A stretch of DNA of 64,000 nt from G963665005 sp963665005 (lineage in GTDB: Bacteria; Bacillota; Clostridia; Christensenellales; SZUA-584): assembly GCA_963665005.2 (NCBI GenBank), contig CAXXTQ010000001.1:992001-1056000 (forward strand). The letters are read 5' to 3'. The notes under the pieces were generated by a model. It made no database searches and had not been told where the DNA came from. It saw nothing but the letters and a program-made list of their open reading frames with translations. The position numbers and the translations under genes are program-made. This document shows, piece by piece, positions 61,414-64,000 of this stretch; the stretch's first letter is position 1, and each line of letters opens with the position of its first letter.

Positions 61414-61704
61414 CTACCTTTCGCCTTTTTTATTATCCGTGCTCCAAGACAGACTGATTACCGCGAGCGCGGATATCAGCAGTATCAGAGCTTCAAACAG
61501 AGTATCCCAAAACCTGTAATTTAGGTAAATCGCTGTGACGGCGTTGCCTGCTGCCGTATCCTGCCCGTGGTGTTCTTCTATATAATGTTTTGCCGTCGTT
61601 GTATCGAGCCCGCTCGTTCCCGAGTGTACGAACAAAAACACAATACTTGCCGTGATAACAAAACAGATTATAAGCAGCATAAGCCTTCTGCTTTTATTTG
61701 TCAT
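61414..61704 (-). CDS. MbhE-like membrane subunit (part of split MrpA C-terminus)
   Basis: 96 residues with two membrane segments (about 8-26 and 68-88) and an extracytoplasmic middle containing YLNYRFWDTLFEALILL, as in MbhE or the far C-terminal part of MrpA. In full-length MrpA this is fused behind the large antiporter domain; here it is a separate gene. Six bases from mrpB. Confidence 0.78.
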   Translation of the reverse strand: MTNKSRRLMLLIICFVITASIVFLFVHSGTSGLDTTTAKHYIEEHHGQDTAAGNAVTAIYLNYRFWDTLFEALILLISALAVISLSWSTDNKKGER

Positions 61705-62264
61705 TGCTGGTCACCTTCTTTCGGCGGTTCTTTCAAGCAGTAAAACGATGCGTTAAGATGAGGTGGTTTATGGCTTTTCAGATACTCTTCGATATCGGGT
61801 GTTATGTACCGAATACCGCTGGAATATATATTGATATCGTCTTTTGTGTGTTCTACAAGCAAATCGAAACGGTCGTTCTCGCTTGCCATCGGATCGTCTA
61901 AGTGAGTTGAAATCGTCTGTGGCTCGAAGCCTTTTTCAATTAGAAAGCTCTCAAGAGAAGACGTCAGCTCGCGCCTTTCTTTTTTTATTGCCGCCGTATC
62001 GTCAAATTCGTTTTCGACGTAATATATAGTTATTACGTGGTGTTTTTTCAGCGCAATTAATATGAATATTGTAGAAAGTGTACAGCCGATGACCGCTTCT
62101 GCCAAAGCGACATCGGGGGCGTTATAAGCAAGATACGCAAAAGAACAAAGCAATGAAAACGCGCCGAGGTAAACAGCCGCGCGGCGAAGCTTTGGTGTCT
62201 GTACTGTTATAAAAGCAAGGACAATTAAACATACCATGAGCAGCAGCTCTAACTCACTTGTCAT
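61701..62264 (-). CDS. MbhD/DUF4040 subunit with a long cytoplasmic extension
   Basis: 187 residues. N-terminal 80 residues are DUF4040/MbhD-like with three membrane segments and APDVALAEAVIGC. The remaining about 105 residues are soluble, with an alpha/beta-like pattern (SLESFLIEKGFEPQTI, FDLLVEHTKDDINIY). Plain DUF4040 subunits usually end soon after the membrane part, so this tail may be an added regulatory domain. Four-base overlaps on both sides. Confidence 0.78.
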   Translation of the reverse strand: MTSELELLLMVCLIVLAFITVQTPKLRRAAVYLGAFSLLCSFAYLAYNAPDVALAEAVIGCTLSTIFILIALKKHHVITIYYVENEFDDTAAIKKERRELTSSLESFLIEKGFEPQTISTHLDDPMASENDRFDLLVEHTKDDINIYSSGIRYITPDIEEYLKSHKPPHLNASFYCLKEPPKEGDQQ

Positions 62265-62560
62265 ATTTTTTCTCCCGGTTTTATTCTGTATCCGCTGTCG
62301 CGCGCACTCTTTAATATAGCATGGGAAGACAACGGGCTAGTGATAAGCGACAGTATTGCGATAAGCGCTATTTTTATTGCAAACGCTGCGTTGGGAGACT
62401 GGAACGCTACGCCTATCATGAGCAATAGCATACCCGCCGCGTCTATGTTGGATGTTATAAGCACACGGGCATAAAAATGCCGGAACCTGAATAAACCGAT
62501 CATTCCGAAAAGAGCGAATAATATTCCGGCAATTATAAGCACATCGCTTACAATTCTCAT
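62261..62560 (-). CDS. mrpG: Mrp antiporter subunit G
   Basis: 99 residues, three membrane segments. Seen: GILFALFGMIGLFRFRHFYARVL and PLSSHAILKSA, diagnostic of MnhG/PhaG. Overlaps neighbours by four bases on each side. Confidence 0.9.
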   Translation of the reverse strand: MRIVSDVLIIAGILFALFGMIGLFRFRHFYARVLITSNIDAAGMLLLMIGVAFQSPNAAFAIKIALIAILSLITSPLSSHAILKSARDSGYRIKPGEKI

Positions 62561-62820
62561 ACCAGCATACCCCGCGTTCTTACAAACCTTGCAATAAGCA
62601 CCGTCGAAACAAAAGACAGCAGCGTATAGCTTATGGCGATATCAAGCATTAAAGACGCAGATGTCATAAGCGCGAAAAGTGTAATTGCCATTACAACCTT
62701 TGCCGACAGTATATTAAAATAAAGCAGCCTGTCAAATATCGTCGGCCCGGCAATCATTTTGTATATATCGGCAACCGCGAACAAGCCTATTATCAAAAGC
62801 ATTATAAGGTAAAAATTCAT
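62557..62820 (-). CDS. mrpF: Mrp antiporter subunit F
   Basis: 87 residues, three membrane segments. Seen: AGPTIFDRLLYFNILSAKVV, diagnostic of MnhF. Overlaps mrpE and mrpG by four bases. Confidence 0.9.
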   Translation of the reverse strand: MNFYLIMLLIIGLFAVADIYKMIAGPTIFDRLLYFNILSAKVVMAITLFALMTSASLMLDIAISYTLLSFVSTVLIARFVRTRGMLV

Positions 62821-63323
62821 ATCGCTTTTCCTTTATCTAAGAGTTTTAACACCTTTTCCATTTTTTCAAACCCTTCCGTTTGCTTTGCGTCGTTTTTTTT
62901 GCCAAGCTGCATGATTTCTATATTGTCGCCTTTTACATCGGCGGATACTGTGCCGGGCGTAAGCGTTATAGCGTTAGCCAGCATTATCTTCAGATTATGG
63001 TCACGAAGCTTTGTTTCATAAATAACAAGATTTACATTAATATCTTTTGTGAATATGTATTTTAGAGAAGTAAACGCCCCCGCAAGTATGATGAATAAAA
63101 GATACAATACATATACGATATAGTATCTTCCAAGCGTAAACGAGGATAAAAGGCCGCCGCCCAAAAATATTTTCTGTGTGGCGAAAAGTGCAAATAAGCT
63201 TATCGCAATTCCGATAAGCGCGCTTTCGAGTGTCCAGCGTTCGGTTAGAGCTATATAGATAGCGACGAGCACACACGCTATAAAAAACATACTGAGGAAA
63301 GAACTAAGGGGATTTTTTTTCAA
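62817..63323 (-). CDS. mrpE: Mrp antiporter subunit E
   Basis: 168 residues. Seen: two to three membrane segments, then the cytoplasmic NAITLTPGTVSADVKGD motif, diagnostic of MnhE. The start is TTG at 63323 with GGAG about 8 bases upstream. First gene of the Mrp operon, whose order is E-F-G-DUF4040-MbhE-B-C-D. Confidence 0.9.
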   Translation of the reverse strand: MKKNPLSSFLSMFFIACVLVAIYIALTERWTLESALIGIAISLFALFATQKIFLGGGLLSSFTLGRYYIVYVLYLLFIILAGAFTSLKYIFTKDINVNLVIYETKLRDHNLKIMLANAITLTPGTVSADVKGDNIEIMQLGKKNDAKQTEGFEKMEKVLKLLDKGKAI

Positions 63324-63367
63324 ACAATACTCCTTTTTTCATTGGTCAGTTGTTCTATGGAACATAT

Positions 63368-63396
63368 ATAATAATACATTCTACCCGCAATTTCAA
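63368..63396 (-). promoter_or_regulatory. promoter of the Mrp operon
   Basis: Minus strand TTGAAA (63396-63391), 17-base spacer, TATTAT (63373-63368), about 45 bases before the mrpE start. Confidence 0.65.
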
Positions 63397-63692
63397 TTAT
63401 CCTTTAAAAATGACATACAATTTTTTTATTAACAGGGCAGTGTTTTTAAAAAAGCTGCTTTTTAGTAACAACTTGAGTTTTGAAGTTTTTTAATGTAGAA
63501 TAGATCCTATCATATAATATTAAAGCCAGAGCCGTTTATCGGCAAAGATATCAGGGTAGGGTAAAAAATAAGAATCACAGAACCTGGGGCATGGTTTGCT
63601 TATAAAAAAAGCCAGCCTTGTTTTAAGCTGTCAAGCTCTAGTATGGCTTGTGTATAACGTTTTGTGAAAAAAACCTGATAAGGAGCAAAACT
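63397..63692. other. intergenic region between the Mrp operon and the decarboxylase-like gene
   Basis: About 300 bases without a convincing coding frame. It carries TATAAT-like sequences (about 63513) and an AAGGAG just before 63693, but no clear -35, riboswitch or terminator was identified. Confidence 0.5.
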
Positions 63693-64000
63693 ATGGCTGT
63701 TACGAGTAAAGAAAACTTTTCTAGTATACTGAACCACAAACCGGGGGAAATCCCTTTGGACATGGGAGGGCTTGCGGTTACAGGTATTCATTGCAGCACT
63801 CTTGAAAAACTCAGAGATTTTTACGGGCTCGAAAAAAACCGGTAAAAATTATTGAACCTTTTCAAATGCTGGGCGCCGTTGAAGACGACCTTCGGGAGAA
63901 AATCAATATAGGAACTGTTCCCGTATGGAACGAATATAACGCTTTTGGATACAAAAATGAGAATTGGAAACAGTGGAGTACGCCATGGGGGCAGAGTGTT
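63693..64000 (+). CDS. uroporphyrinogen decarboxylase (URO-D) family protein, 5' part, frameshifted
   Basis: Starts ATG at 63693 with AAGGAG 7 bases upstream. Residues 1-50 read NHKPGEIPLDMGGLAVTGIH and a LREFYGL-like segment, as in the URO-D or corrinoid-methyltransferase family. The frame ends at TAA 63843-63845. From 63838 the -1 frame continues in family sense (PVKIIEPFQMLGAVEDDLRE, VPVWNEYNAFGYKNEN) and is open to the window end. The break is at seven A (63832-63838), reading as the A-AAA-AAC slippery pattern. Sequencing error, mutation or programmed frameshift are all possible. The gene is cut by the window edge. Confidence 0.72.

Noticed and set aside
63397..63692. Cobalamin riboswitch before the URO-D-like gene
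   Set aside because: No B12-box or the expected length; nothing convincing was seen.

Overview
The window looks like a chromosomal segment of an anaerobic, endospore-forming Firmicute of the Clostridia type. Evidence: spmA/spmB and a CotF-type coat protein, an oxygen-independent ribonucleotide reductase with its radical-SAM activase, a PadR/DUF1700/DUF4097 module, purine-rich ribosome binding sites with many TTG/GTG starts, and the Firmicute order rplS-rbgA-rnhB...dprA-topA-trmFO-hslV-hslU. The species cannot be named from sequence alone. No tRNA, rRNA, CRISPR array or insertion sequence was found.

Layout. 1-2793: an ABC efflux system (adaptor, ATPase, MacB-like permease), with its adaptor cut by the window edge. 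3080-4620: tRNA/rRNA methyltransferases, followed by an AbrB-like regulator and spmAB. 6174-8000: small regulators, intergenic palindromes and an AT-rich RES-domain gene. 8006-14338: metG-tatD-radical SAM, then nrdD-nrdG. 14343-17387: a small lipoprotein, ribokinase and two RNA-modification type enzymes. 17550-22057 (minus): NAD(P)HX repair, acpS, a P1 peptidase, birA and recX. 22171-24661: coat proteins and the PadR module.

24915-33102 (minus) is a complete operon aroF-tyrA-aroB-aroA-aroC-pheA-aroEK-aroQ that makes chorismate, phenylalanine and tyrosine precursors. In front of it is an unusually clear attenuator: a promoter, a 42-codon leader peptide in which 12 of residues 12-30 are Phe, Tyr or Trp, and an intrinsic terminator just before aroF. 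This is the most interesting signal in the window. A divergent XRE regulator with a membrane-protein partner follows, then DUF1893 and ECF S-component genes and an AT-rich orphan gene.

37325-59073 (plus) is a long housekeeping run: ribosome assembly and RNase HII, membrane glycosyltransferases, ComM and DprA, topoisomerase I, TrmFO, HslVU, a nucleotidyltransferase with a degenerate phosphomutase half, RNase J, YlbF-like, MltG, a U32 peptidase and a frameshifted Cys-rich gene. 59112-63323 (minus) is an Mrp-type cation/proton antiporter operon without a full-length MrpA. The window ends inside a uroporphyrinogen-decarboxylase-like gene whose frame breaks at a run of seven A.
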